Positions 51,678 through 59,591 of a stretch of 64,000 nt of DNA are shown here, piece after piece. A program made the position numbers and the translations under genes. The notes below the pieces were generated by a model. That model was not told where the DNA came from, did not search any database, and saw nothing but the letters and a program-made list of their open reading frames with translations. The DNA is from Solirubrobacteraceae bacterium (GTDB taxonomy: Bacteria > Actinomycetota > Thermoleophilia > Solirubrobacterales > Solirubrobacteraceae), in assembly GCA_024711025.1 (NCBI GenBank), contig JANJTP010000021.1, positions 38,516 through 102,515 of the forward strand, given 5' to 3'. The stretch's first letter is position 1. Every line of letters begins with the position of its first letter.

Positions 51678-53297
51678 GTGAGCACGACCGAGAACGTCGG
51701 GCAGGGGCTGACGGAGGACGAACGCCGGCTCGCGGAGCTCGGCTACAAGCAGACCCTCACGCGCGGCTGGAGCGGCTTCCAGAACTTCGCGATCTCGTTC
51801 ACGATCATCTCCGTGCTGGCCGGGTGCTTCACCACCTACGGCCAAGCGTGGAACAACGGCGGACCGATCGCGATCTCCTGGGGCTGGCCGATCATCTGCG
51901 TGCTGATCCTGACGGTGGCGTTCTCGATGGCCGAGCTCGCCTCCGCCTACCCCACCGCCGGCGCCATCTACTGGTGGTCGGCGAGGCTCGGCGGACGCAA
52001 GTGGGGCTGGTACACGGGCTGGTTCAACCTGATCGGCCTGATCGGCGTCGTCGCCTCGGTCGACTATGCCGCCGCCAGCTTCCTCAACGCGACCCTCGGG
52101 ATCTACGGGCTCGACATCTTCGGGATCAACTTCGGCGACGACCAGAGCATCCTCACCGAGACCTTCCTGCTGTACGCGCTGATCATCTTCCTGCACATCG
52201 GGATCAACGTCTTCAGCTCGCCGCTGGTCGCGCTGTTCAACTCGATCTCGGTCTGGTGGCACGTGCTCGGCGTTGCGGTGATCATCGTGCTGCTGATCGT
52301 CGTGCCCGACAAGCACGCCAGCGTCAGCTTCGTCTTCACCGAGCGGATCAACAACTCCGGATTCTCGGACGGATCGCTCGGCGGCGGCTTCTTCTGGTTC
52401 TACGTGCTGCCGCTCGGCTTCCTGCTGACGATGTACACGCAGACCGGCTACGACGCCTCGGCGCACGTCTCCGAGGAGACGCGCGGCGCCTCGGTCACCG
52501 CCGCGAAGGGCGTCTGGCGCTCGGTCTTCTGGTCGGGCGTCATCGGCTGGCTCGTGCTGCTCGCGATCACGTTCGCGGTCTCCGACCCGAACGTCGTCAC
52601 CGAGGCCGGCGGCACGTCGGTCTCGATCTTCGAGAGCTTCCTCGACTCGTGGGCCGCGAAGGCGATCCTCGTCATCGCGACGATCGGCCAGCTCTTCTGC
52701 GGCATGTCCTGCGTGACGAGCGCGTCGCGGATGACGTACGCGTTCTCGCGCGACAAGGCACTGCCCGGCAGCCACCTGTGGACACGGCTCAACCACCACC
52801 GCGTGCCCTACATGGCGGTTCTGTTCGTCGGCTTCTGGTCGCTGCTCGTCACGGTACCGGCACTGTGGGGCAACAAGGCCGGCTTCCCGGTCGCCTTCTT
52901 CGCGGTCGTCTCGATCGCGGTCATCGGCCTCTACATCGCCTACGTCACGCCCACGTTCCTTCGCTGGCGGGCCGGTGACTCGTTCGTGCGCGGCCCGTGG
53001 CATCTGGGCAACAAGTACAAGTGGCTCAACCCGTTCGCGTTCGTCTGGGTGATCATCTGCGTGATCATCTTCTCGCTGCCGTTCACCCCGGCCGCCGTTC
53101 CCTGGAACGACGAGTTCACCTGGGACGCGTTCAACTACGCGCCGGTCGCGGTGATCGCCACGATCGCGTTCGCCGCGATCCTCTGGGTCGTGCGGGGACA
53201 CAAGACCTTCCACAGCCCGGCGGAGGACATGGCCGCGGAGGCCCGAGCGCTCGAGGTGGAGATCGGCGAGCAGCCGGCGTTCCCCGAGTCGCCGTAG
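51678..53297 (+). CDS. APC-family amino acid/amine permease
   Basis: This 539-aa transporter has about 12 spans. The first-helix signature is FQNFAISFTIISVLAGCFTT, followed by MAELASAYPTAGAIYWWSAR, QTGYDASAHVSEETRGASVT and SRMTYAFSRDKALPGS, as in GABA/polyamine-type permeases of the AAT/ACT branch. A soluble C-terminal tail of about 30 residues is acidic. GTG 51678 has GGAGGG about seven bases upstream. A perfect hairpin follows the gene. It should bring in the amine processed by neighbouring enzymes. Confidence 0.92.
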   Translation: MSTTENVGQGLTEDERRLAELGYKQTLTRGWSGFQNFAISFTIISVLAGCFTTYGQAWNNGGPIAISWGWPIICVLILTVAFSMAELASAYPTAGAIYWWSARLGGRKWGWYTGWFNLIGLIGVVASVDYAAASFLNATLGIYGLDIFGINFGDDQSILTETFLLYALIIFLHIGINVFSSPLVALFNSISVWWHVLGVAVIIVLLIVVPDKHASVSFVFTERINNSGFSDGSLGGGFFWFYVLPLGFLLTMYTQTGYDASAHVSEETRGASVTAAKGVWRSVFWSGVIGWLVLLAITFAVSDPNVVTEAGGTSVSIFESFLDSWAAKAILVIATIGQLFCGMSCVTSASRMTYAFSRDKALPGSHLWTRLNHHRVPYMAVLFVGFWSLLVTVPALWGNKAGFPVAFFAVVSIAVIGLYIAYVTPTFLRWRAGDSFVRGPWHLGNKYKWLNPFAFVWVIICVIIFSLPFTPAAVPWNDEFTWDAFNYAPVAVIATIAFAAILWVVRGHKTFHSPAEDMAAEARALEVEIGEQPAFPESP

Positions 53298-53314
53298 GCA
53301 GGGGATCGGACGCG

Positions 53315-53348
53315 CCGGTCGGCCCGCAACGCGCCGCGGGCCGACCGG
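53315..53348 (+). terminator. Hairpin terminator after the permease
   Basis: CCGGTCGGCCCGC (53315-53327) pairs perfectly with GCGGGCCGACCGG (53336-53348), loop AACGCGCC. It starts 18 bases after the permease stop. Confidence 0.65.
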
Positions 53349-53400
53349 ACGCGCCATCGATCAATGGCATGACAAGCGCTCCTTTGCGAGACTGCCGCGC

Positions 53401-54771
53401 ATGAGCGACATGCTGACGATCGTCGAGCCGGCGACCGAGCGGCCGCTGCGCACCATTCCGCGCGCCGGCGTGGCCGAGGTCGACGAGGCGGTGGCCCGTG
53501 CCAAGGCCGCCTGGCCGGCCTGGCGCGATCTCGCCCCCGGAGCCCGCGCCGCCCTGCTGCGCGAGGTAGCCGAGGCGCTCGGCTCGCGGCACGAGGAGCT
53601 CGCCGTCCTCGAGGCGCGGAACGCCGGCAAGCCGATCACGAGCGCCCGCGGCGAGATCGGCATGGTCGTGGAGACCTTCCGCTACTACGCGGGAGCGCCG
53701 GAGCGAAACCTCGGCGAGACGATCCCCGCGGCCGGCGGCGTCGCGCTGACGTTCCGTGAGCCGCTCGGCGTCGTGGGCCTGGTCACACCGTGGAACTTCC
53801 CGCTGGCGATCGCGGCCTGGAAGCTCGCGCCGGCGCTCGCCGCCGGGAACACCGTCGTCCTCAAGCCCGCCGAGCTGACGCCCCTGACCGCCCTTCGCTT
53901 CGCGGAGATCGCCGCCGAAGCGGGACTGCCGGAAGGCGTCGTCAACGTCGTCGTCGGCCCGGGGCGCATCTGCGGGCAGCGACTCGTCGAGCACCCCGAT
54001 GTGCGCAAGATCGCCTTCACCGGGTCGACCGAGGTCGGCTCGTCGATCGCCGCTTCGGCAGCCGCGACGATCAAGCGCGTGACGCTGGAGCTCGGCGGCA
54101 AGTCCGCGAACGTCGTCTTCGCCGACGCCGACGTCGCGGCGGCTGCTCGCGCCGCACCGTGGGCGGTCTTCGACAACGCCGGTCAGGACTGCTGCGCACG
54201 GGCGCGGATCCTCGTCCAGGACGGCGCGGTCGACGAGTTCCTCGCGGTGCTCGAGGACGAGGTGCGGGGGATGCGCGTCGGCGATCCGCTCGACGAGTCG
54301 ACGCAGATGGGCCCGCTGATCTCCGCAGGCCAGCGCGAGAGCGTCGCGTCCTTCCTGGCCGACGACGTGAGCGTCGCGATACGCGGCCCGGCTCCGGCCG
54401 GACCGGGGTACTGGTTCGCGCCGACGATCCTGCACCCGGTGGACCCGGGAAGCCGAGCCGCCACCGAGGAGATCTTCGGACCGATCGCCTGTGTGATCCC
54501 GTTCCGCGACGAGGCCGACGCGATCCGACTCGCCAACGACACGATCTACGGGCTCTCCGGCTCGGTCTGGACGCGCGACGGGGCGAAGGCCCTGCGCGTC
54601 GCCCGGGCGATCGAGGCCGGCAACCTCGCGATCAACTCGAACAGCTCGGTTCGCGTCAGCACGCCCTTCGGGGGCTTCAAGCAGAGCGGCTACGGGCGGG
54701 AGCTCGGCCCGCATGCGCTCGAGCACTACACCGAGCTCAAGACCATCTACATCCGGACCCAGGAGAGCTAG
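53401..54771 (+). CDS. NAD(P)-dependent aldehyde dehydrogenase
   Basis: This 456-aa ALDH has VTPWNFPLAIAAWKLAPALA, FTGSTEVGSSIAAS, the Glu in LELGGKSANVVF, the Cys in NAGQDCCARARIL and FGGFKQSGYGRELG. It is about 20-40 residues shorter than usual at the N terminus. DCC, with two cysteines at the active site, is common in gamma-glutamyl-gamma-aminobutyraldehyde and betaine-aldehyde-type enzymes. The SDR gene follows by five bases. ATG 53401 is chosen; no strong ribosome site is seen. It fits oxidation of an amine-derived aldehyde. Confidence 0.9.
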   Translation: MSDMLTIVEPATERPLRTIPRAGVAEVDEAVARAKAAWPAWRDLAPGARAALLREVAEALGSRHEELAVLEARNAGKPITSARGEIGMVVETFRYYAGAPERNLGETIPAAGGVALTFREPLGVVGLVTPWNFPLAIAAWKLAPALAAGNTVVLKPAELTPLTALRFAEIAAEAGLPEGVVNVVVGPGRICGQRLVEHPDVRKIAFTGSTEVGSSIAASAAATIKRVTLELGGKSANVVFADADVAAAARAAPWAVFDNAGQDCCARARILVQDGAVDEFLAVLEDEVRGMRVGDPLDESTQMGPLISAGQRESVASFLADDVSVAIRGPAPAGPGYWFAPTILHPVDPGSRAATEEIFGPIACVIPFRDEADAIRLANDTIYGLSGSVWTRDGAKALRVARAIEAGNLAINSNSSVRVSTPFGGFKQSGYGRELGPHALEHYTELKTIYIRTQES

Positions 54772-54775
54772 CGCG

Positions 54776-55537
54776 ATGGCGGGACGTCTCGAAGGCAAGG
54801 TCTGCGTCGTCACCGGCGCCAGCGGAGGGATCGGCGCGGCCACCGTGGAGGCGTTCCGGCGCGAGGGCGCACGCGTCGCCGGCGCGGACCTGCGCGAGGG
54901 CGCGCCCGGCGATCTCTCGCTCGTCGTCGACGTGACCGTCGAGGGCGCGGTCCGCGACATGTACACGCGCGTGCGCGAGGAGCTCGGCGCGATCCACGTG
55001 CTGTTCAACAACGCCGGCATCTCCCCCGACGACGACGCGTCGATCCTCGAGACCGGCATCGAGGCCTGGCAGCGCGTGCAGGACGTCAACCTCAAGTCGG
55101 TCTACCTGTGCTGCAAGCACGGCATCCCGCACCTGCTCGATTGCGGCGGCGGCTCGGTCATCAACACCGCTTCGTTCGTCGCGACGCTCGGTGCGGCGAC
55201 CTCGCAGGTCAGCTACACGGCGTCGAAGGGCGGGGTGCTCGCCATGTCGCGCGAGCTCGGCGTCGAGTTCGCGCGACGAGGCGTGCGAGTCAATGCGCTC
55301 TCCCCCGGCCCGGTCGACACGCCGCTGCTGCGCGAGCTCTTCTCGAAGGACCCCGAGCGGGCTGCGCGGCGCCTGGTGCACGTGCCGATGGGCCGCTTCG
55401 GGCGACCTGAGGAGATGGCGCTGGCCGTCGTCTTCCTCGCAAGCGACGAGTCCTCGTTCATCACCGCCACGAACTTCCTGGTCGACGGCGGCATCAGCGG
55501 TGCGTACGTGACGCCGTTGGGCGAGCCGGCCTCATAG
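54776..55537 (+). CDS. Short-chain dehydrogenase/reductase
   Basis: This 253-aa classical SDR has VVTGASGGIGAA (near residue 12), NNAGISPDDDAS, the catalytic Ser in NTASFVATLGA and YTASK, and the C-terminal LVDGGISGAYV. NAD is likely because the second strand ends in an Asp (VAGADLREG). It is five bases after the ALDH gene, so they share a transcript. The substrate is unknown. The frame upstream of ATG 54776 is a shadow. Confidence 0.9.
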   Translation: MAGRLEGKVCVVTGASGGIGAATVEAFRREGARVAGADLREGAPGDLSLVVDVTVEGAVRDMYTRVREELGAIHVLFNNAGISPDDDASILETGIEAWQRVQDVNLKSVYLCCKHGIPHLLDCGGGSVINTASFVATLGAATSQVSYTASKGGVLAMSRELGVEFARRGVRVNALSPGPVDTPLLRELFSKDPERAARRLVHVPMGRFGRPEEMALAVVFLASDESSFITATNFLVDGGISGAYVTPLGEPAS

Positions 55538-55615
55538 CGCCCGGGCGAGCGCCGGCGAGGTTCGCCTCGCAGCGCCCGGGCGAGCGCCGGCGAGCGCCCG
55601 GGCGAGCGCCGGCGA
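55537..55615. repeat. Three copies of a 22-bp GC-rich repeat
   Basis: Identical 22-bp units begin GCGCCCGGGCGAGCGCCGG at 55537, 55572 and 55594; the last two are adjacent. The first starts on the last base of the SDR stop codon. Each unit has short self-complementary parts (GCGCCCGGGCG, GCGCCGGCG). Confidence 0.85.
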
Positions 55616-55701
55616 GCCGGTCTCACGGCGCCCGCCCCACCCATGCGGCTCGACCCCGAACCGCATCGGCTCCGGTGCGTCTGGCATCGTGCACGTGGCG
55701 C

Positions 55702-57570
55702 GTGAGACTCGCCGAGCTCATCCTCGCCGTGGGCGGCCTGCTCGCAGCAGGCGTCGCGGCCTCGCTGCTCGCGGCCCAGATGCGCGTGCCGGGCCTGCTC
55801 CTGTTCCTGGCCGTCGGGATGCTGATCGGGTCCGACGTGACCGGCTTGGTGCCGTTCGAGGACTACGACCTCGCGCGCGACATCGGCATCGTCGCGCTGT
55901 CGCTGATCCTGTTCGACGGCGGCATGAGCGCCGGCTGGTCGGAGATCCGGCCCGTGCTCGGGCTGTCGGTCTCGCTGGCGACCGTCGGGACGCTGATCAC
56001 CGCGCTCGTGACGGGGCTCACGGCGGCATGGCTGTTCGACCTCTCGACGCTGGAGGGGTTGCTGCTCGGCGCGGTCCTCTCCTCGACCGACGGTGCCGCC
56101 GTCTTCGCGCTGCTGCGCGGCTCGCGCCTGCGCCGCCGGCTCGCCCGAGCGCTGGAGGGCGAGTCGGGGCTCAACGACCCCGTCGCGGTGCTGCTCGTCG
56201 TCGGCCTCATCAGCTGGCTGCAGGAGCCCGGCTACGGCCTGGCCGACATGGCCTGGCTGCTCGTGCGCGAGCTCGGGATCGGGCTGATCACGGGTCTCGC
56301 CGTCGGCTCGCTCGCGTCGCGGATCTTCGAGCGCCTGCGACTCAGCTCTGCGGGTCTCTATCCCGTCGCATCGCTCGCGACGGGTGCGATCGCGTTTGGC
56401 GCGGCGGCGACGCTGCACGGCTCCGGCTTCCTCGCCGTCTACCTCGCCGGTCTCGCGCTCGGGTCGGCCTCGATCCCCGCGCGTCGCACCGTCGCCGCGT
56501 TCCACGACGGCATCGGCTGGGTCGCTCAGATCGGCCTGTTCGTGACGCTGGGCCTGCTCGTCAACCCCGCGGAGCTGCCGTCCGTGGCGCTTCAGGGAAC
56601 GGTGCTCGCCCTGGCGCTGATCCTCGTGGCCCGCCCCCTCGCGGTGCTCGCCGCCGGGCTGCCGTTCGGGCTCTCCGGTCGTGAGCTGGCGCTCGTCGGC
56701 GCCGCCGGGCTGCGCGGAGCGGTACCGGTCGTGCTCGCGACCTTCGTCGTCGTGGCCGACGTCCCGGGCGCCGAGCACAGCTTCGCGGTCGCCTTCTTCG
56801 CCGTCGTCCTCTCGACGCTCGTCCAGGGCACCGCCGTCGAGCCGCTCGCCAAGCGCCTGCGCCTGACGACCCGTCAACCAGCGCTGCCGCCGGTGCTCGA
56901 GGAGTCCGGCGTCGTCCACCGCCTCGGTGCCGAGGTGCTGGAGTTCCCGATCGGCTCGGAGGACGCGATCGCCGGCCAGCGGGTGCGCGACCTCGCTTTG
57001 CCGCGGGAGGCGGTCGTGAACGTGATCGTCCGCGCCGGCCGGGCGATTCCACCACGAGGCTCGACCGTGCTGCGCGCCGGCGACGAGCTGCACATCCTCG
57101 TCCAGCACGAGGTCGCACGCGAGGTGCGCGTCCTCGTCGGCCGCTGGCGCAGCGGCCCGGTCGGAGCCGCCGCGCGCGTTCGCCCGGCGCCCCCCGGGCG
57201 CAAGCCGGTCTTCTCGTCTTGGAGCTGGAGCGACGCCGACGGGGACGCCGCGCGACCCGAGCGAGTACGCGGCGTCCCGGTGCTCGAGCGCCTGCGCGTG
57301 CGTCGCGATGCGCCGGGGACGCTCGTCCTGCTCGGCGACGGGCGCTACGCCGTGACCGGCGGGCGCTCGGCGATCGGCTCGCGCGCCGCCGTCGCCTCGT
57401 GGGCCATACGCCGGCTCGAGCACGCCCGCGAGGAGGAGCAAGCGTGGTTCGAGAACGTCGTCGGCGCGCTCGCCGCCGATCGGCCGTTCCGCCGCGCCTC
57501 GAGGCCGGCGGTCGGCCCTGAGCGGGATCTCGCGGATGGTCGATCCAAGGCACCTGCCGACCCGGCATGA
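55702..57570 (+). CDS. Cation/proton antiporter (CPA1, NhaP2-like) with RCK_C domain
   Basis: This 622-aa membrane protein has about 12-13 spans from residues 1 to 380. The antiporter core includes LSLILFDGGMSAGWSE, VLSSTDGAAVFALLRG and EGESGLNDPVAVLLVVGL, which carries the ND motif of the K+/H+ and Na+/H+ exchangers. Residues about 410-480 form an RCK_C-like regulatory domain (VLEFPIGSEDAIAGQRVRDL). An Arg-rich cytosolic tail follows. GTG 55702 gives the usual N terminus; GTG 55675 is an alternative. The last 18 codons (57516-57570) lie inside a repeat unit (see the 57.5-57.8 kb repeat), so the tail may be a recent addition. Confidence 0.88.
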   Translation: MRLAELILAVGGLLAAGVAASLLAAQMRVPGLLLFLAVGMLIGSDVTGLVPFEDYDLARDIGIVALSLILFDGGMSAGWSEIRPVLGLSVSLATVGTLITALVTGLTAAWLFDLSTLEGLLLGAVLSSTDGAAVFALLRGSRLRRRLARALEGESGLNDPVAVLLVVGLISWLQEPGYGLADMAWLLVRELGIGLITGLAVGSLASRIFERLRLSSAGLYPVASLATGAIAFGAAATLHGSGFLAVYLAGLALGSASIPARRTVAAFHDGIGWVAQIGLFVTLGLLVNPAELPSVALQGTVLALALILVARPLAVLAAGLPFGLSGRELALVGAAGLRGAVPVVLATFVVVADVPGAEHSFAVAFFAVVLSTLVQGTAVEPLAKRLRLTTRQPALPPVLEESGVVHRLGAEVLEFPIGSEDAIAGQRVRDLALPREAVVNVIVRAGRAIPPRGSTVLRAGDELHILVQHEVAREVRVLVGRWRSGPVGAAARVRPAPPGRKPVFSSWSWSDADGDAARPERVRGVPVLERLRVRRDAPGTLVLLGDGRYAVTGGRSAIGSRAAVASWAIRRLEHAREEEQAWFENVVGALAADRPFRRASRPAVGPERDLADGRSKAPADPA

Positions 57571-57837
57571 GGCGCCGCGAGAGCTCAGCCCCCTGAGCGG
57601 GATCCGACCTCAGGAGCCGCGAAACCACACCAGACCCTGAGCGGAATCTCGCGGATGGATGACGACGACCGTCGCCGGCCGATAGTGCGAGAGCACGGTG
57701 GCCCGCGACGGGCGGCGTCAGGCGCCGCGGAACCACACCAACCCTGAGCGGGATCTCGCGGATGGATGACGACGACCGTCGCCGGCCGATAGTGCGAGAG
57801 CACGGTGGCCGGCGACGGGCGGCGTCAGGCGCCGCGA
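57516..57837. repeat. 107-bp tandem repeat and two partial copies
   Basis: Two long copies (57635-57741 and 57742-57837) differ at about three of 96 aligned bases and have a period of 107 bp. Partial copies sharing the CCCTGAGCGGGATC start lie at 57516 and 57591; the first is inside the 3' end of the antiporter gene. An inverted CCGCTCAG at 57841-57848 bounds the array. No open frame is supported within it. It fills the gap to the convergent threonine ammonia-lyase gene. Confidence 0.9.
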
Positions 57838-57852
57838 GAGCCGCTCAGGCGC

Positions 57853-59067
57853 TCAGGAGATCTGCTCGGGGGAGTAGCCCGCCAGCTCGAGCGCGCCGAC
57901 GACCAGCTCGGCGTGCTCGCGACTGCGGGTCTCGAGCACGAGCTGAACGGCGGTCTCGCGCACGTGCAGCGCCACGCCCTCGCGTACGTGCTCGACGTCG
58001 ATCAGGTTCCCGCCGGCTTCGCCGACCGCGGCGAGCAGGCGCGCGAGCGCGCCGGGGCGATCCGGGATGCGGGTGAACAGAACGAGCCGCCGCCCGGAGC
58101 GGCTCTCGTGCAGCCTCGCGACCGATGCGAGCAGCCCCGCGTCGACGTTCCCGCCGCTGAGGATCACGCACGTCGTGCCGCGTGCGGCGGGCGTGGCCAC
58201 TCCGGTCAGCAGCGCGGCGACGCCGACCGCGCCGGCGCCCTCGACGACGAGCTTGGTGCGCTCTGCCAGCAGCACCATCGCCTCGGCGATCTCGTCCTCG
58301 GGCACCGTCACGACCTGGTCGACGAGCTGCTTCACCAACGGGAAGGTGATGTCTCCGGGCCGCTTCAGCGCGATCCCGTCGGCGATCGTGGTCGCGGCCG
58401 GGATCTCCACGGGGTGCCCGGACGAGAGCGACCCGGGCCATGCGGCGACGGCCTCGGCCTGCACGGCGACGATCTCGACCTCCGGTCGCGAGGCTTTGAC
58501 GGCGAGCGCGACGCCCGAGGCGAGCCCCCCACCGCCGAGCGGGACGATGACCTTCGTGAGATCCGGGACCTGCTCGAGGAGCTCGAGGCCCAGCGTTCCC
58601 TGTCCCGCGACGACGTCGGGGTCGTCGAAGGGGTGCACGAACGCCATCCCGGCCGTGACGGCACGCTCGCGCGCCTGCGCGACGCAGGCGTCGACCGACG
58701 CGCCCCCCTCGACGACCGTCGCGCCGAGGCTGCGGCAGCCCTCGACCTTCCCGAGCGGTGCCTCGGGTGGCATGAAGACCTCGCACGGAACGCCGCGCTG
58801 GCGTGCGGCGAAGGCCACCGCCCAGGCATGGTTGCCGGCGCTGCCGGCGACGACGCCCCCCGCGGCCGCCGGCCCGAGCGCGGCGAGCTTCGCGATCGCC
58901 CCGCGGATCTTGAACGAGCCGGTTCGCTGCAGGCTCTCGGTCTTCAGCACGACCGACCCGCCCGTGCGCTCGGCGAGCGTCCAGCTTTCGAGCACCGGCG
59001 TCGCGCGCACGACATCCGCGACGAATCGGCGGGCCTGCTCGACGTCGGCGGCGGTCGGCGCCCGCAT
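57853..59067 (-). CDS. Threonine ammonia-lyase (catabolic/biosynthetic, ACT domain)
   Basis: This 404-aa PLP enzyme converts threonine to 2-oxobutanoate and ammonia. Seen are the Lys in TGSFKIRGAIAKL, the Ser-Ala-Gly-Asn loop VAGSAGNHAWAV, the phosphate loop PLGGGGLASGVAL and LSGGNVDAGL. A C-terminal ACT-type domain of about 75 residues (RLVLFTRIPDRPGALARLLA) gives the short single-ACT layout of TdcB/IlvA1-type enzymes. ATG 59067 is 12 bases after the RidA-like stop. The operon pairing with a RidA-family gene is functional in other organisms because this enzyme releases reactive enamines. Confidence 0.93.
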   Translation of the reverse strand: MRAPTAADVEQARRFVADVVRATPVLESWTLAERTGGSVVLKTESLQRTGSFKIRGAIAKLAALGPAAAGGVVAGSAGNHAWAVAFAARQRGVPCEVFMPPEAPLGKVEGCRSLGATVVEGGASVDACVAQARERAVTAGMAFVHPFDDPDVVAGQGTLGLELLEQVPDLTKVIVPLGGGGLASGVALAVKASRPEVEIVAVQAEAVAAWPGSLSSGHPVEIPAATTIADGIALKRPGDITFPLVKQLVDQVVTVPEDEIAEAMVLLAERTKLVVEGAGAVGVAALLTGVATPAARGTTCVILSGGNVDAGLLASVARLHESRSGRRLVLFTRIPDRPGALARLLAAVGEAGGNLIDVEHVREGVALHVRETAVQLVLETRSREHAELVVGALELAGYSPEQIS

Positions 59068-59079
59068 CTCCTCAGCCGG

Positions 59080-59472
59080 TCACTCGGGGAGCGCGACGAT
59101 GGCGTCGATCTCCACGTCGACGTCCTTCGGCAGGCCGGCGACCGCGATCGCGACGCGCGCCGGCGGGTCGGCCGGGAAGAACTCCGAGTAGACCTCGTTG
59201 ACCTCCGCGAACGCGGCCATGTCGCTCAGGTACACGGTCAGGCGCACCGCGTCGCCGAGCTCGGCCCCTGCCGCCGCGCAGACCGCCCGCAGGTTCTCGA
59301 GGCACTTGCGCGCCTGCGCTCCCGGTCCTCCGTCGACGAGCTCGTTCGTCGCGGGGTCGACCGCGATCTGCCCGGAGCAGTAGAGCATCCCCCTCGAGCG
59401 GACCGCGTGCGAGTAGGGACCGATCGCAGCCGGCGCGCCGAGCGCGGTGACGGTCTCGCGGTGATGGGACAT
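59080..59472 (-). CDS. RidA-family protein lacking the usual catalytic Arg
   Basis: This 130-aa trimeric chorismate-mutase-fold protein has AAIGPYSHAV, LYCSGQIAVDPAT and the LPKDVDVEIDAIVAL tail of the RidA/YjgF family. In RidA the deaminase Arg precedes LPKD (VARLPKD); here that position is Gly (VAGLPKD). Enamine deaminase activity is therefore doubtful, though it is encoded directly upstream of threonine ammonia-lyase. ATG 59472 follows AGGAGCC, and the longer frame upstream is unsupported. Confidence 0.9.
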   Translation of the reverse strand: MSHHRETVTALGAPAAIGPYSHAVRSRGMLYCSGQIAVDPATNELVDGGPGAQARKCLENLRAVCAAAGAELGDAVRLTVYLSDMAAFAEVNEVYSEFFPADPPARVAIAVAGLPKDVDVEIDAIVALPE

Positions 59473-59591
59473 GGGCGGCTCCTGACGGGTTCGCGTTGCT
59501 CGAGGCCTGCCGCCGAATCCTCGCAGGAGACGCGGACGCGGGAGATGCGCCCTCCCCACCCGGCCTTCGCTAGCGTCAGCGGGAGCCCATC

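Noticed and set aside
55213..57441. Open frame of 742 codons on the minus strand
   Set aside because: It is antisense to the antiporter gene, which has clear family motifs. The shadow has low-complexity charged sequence.
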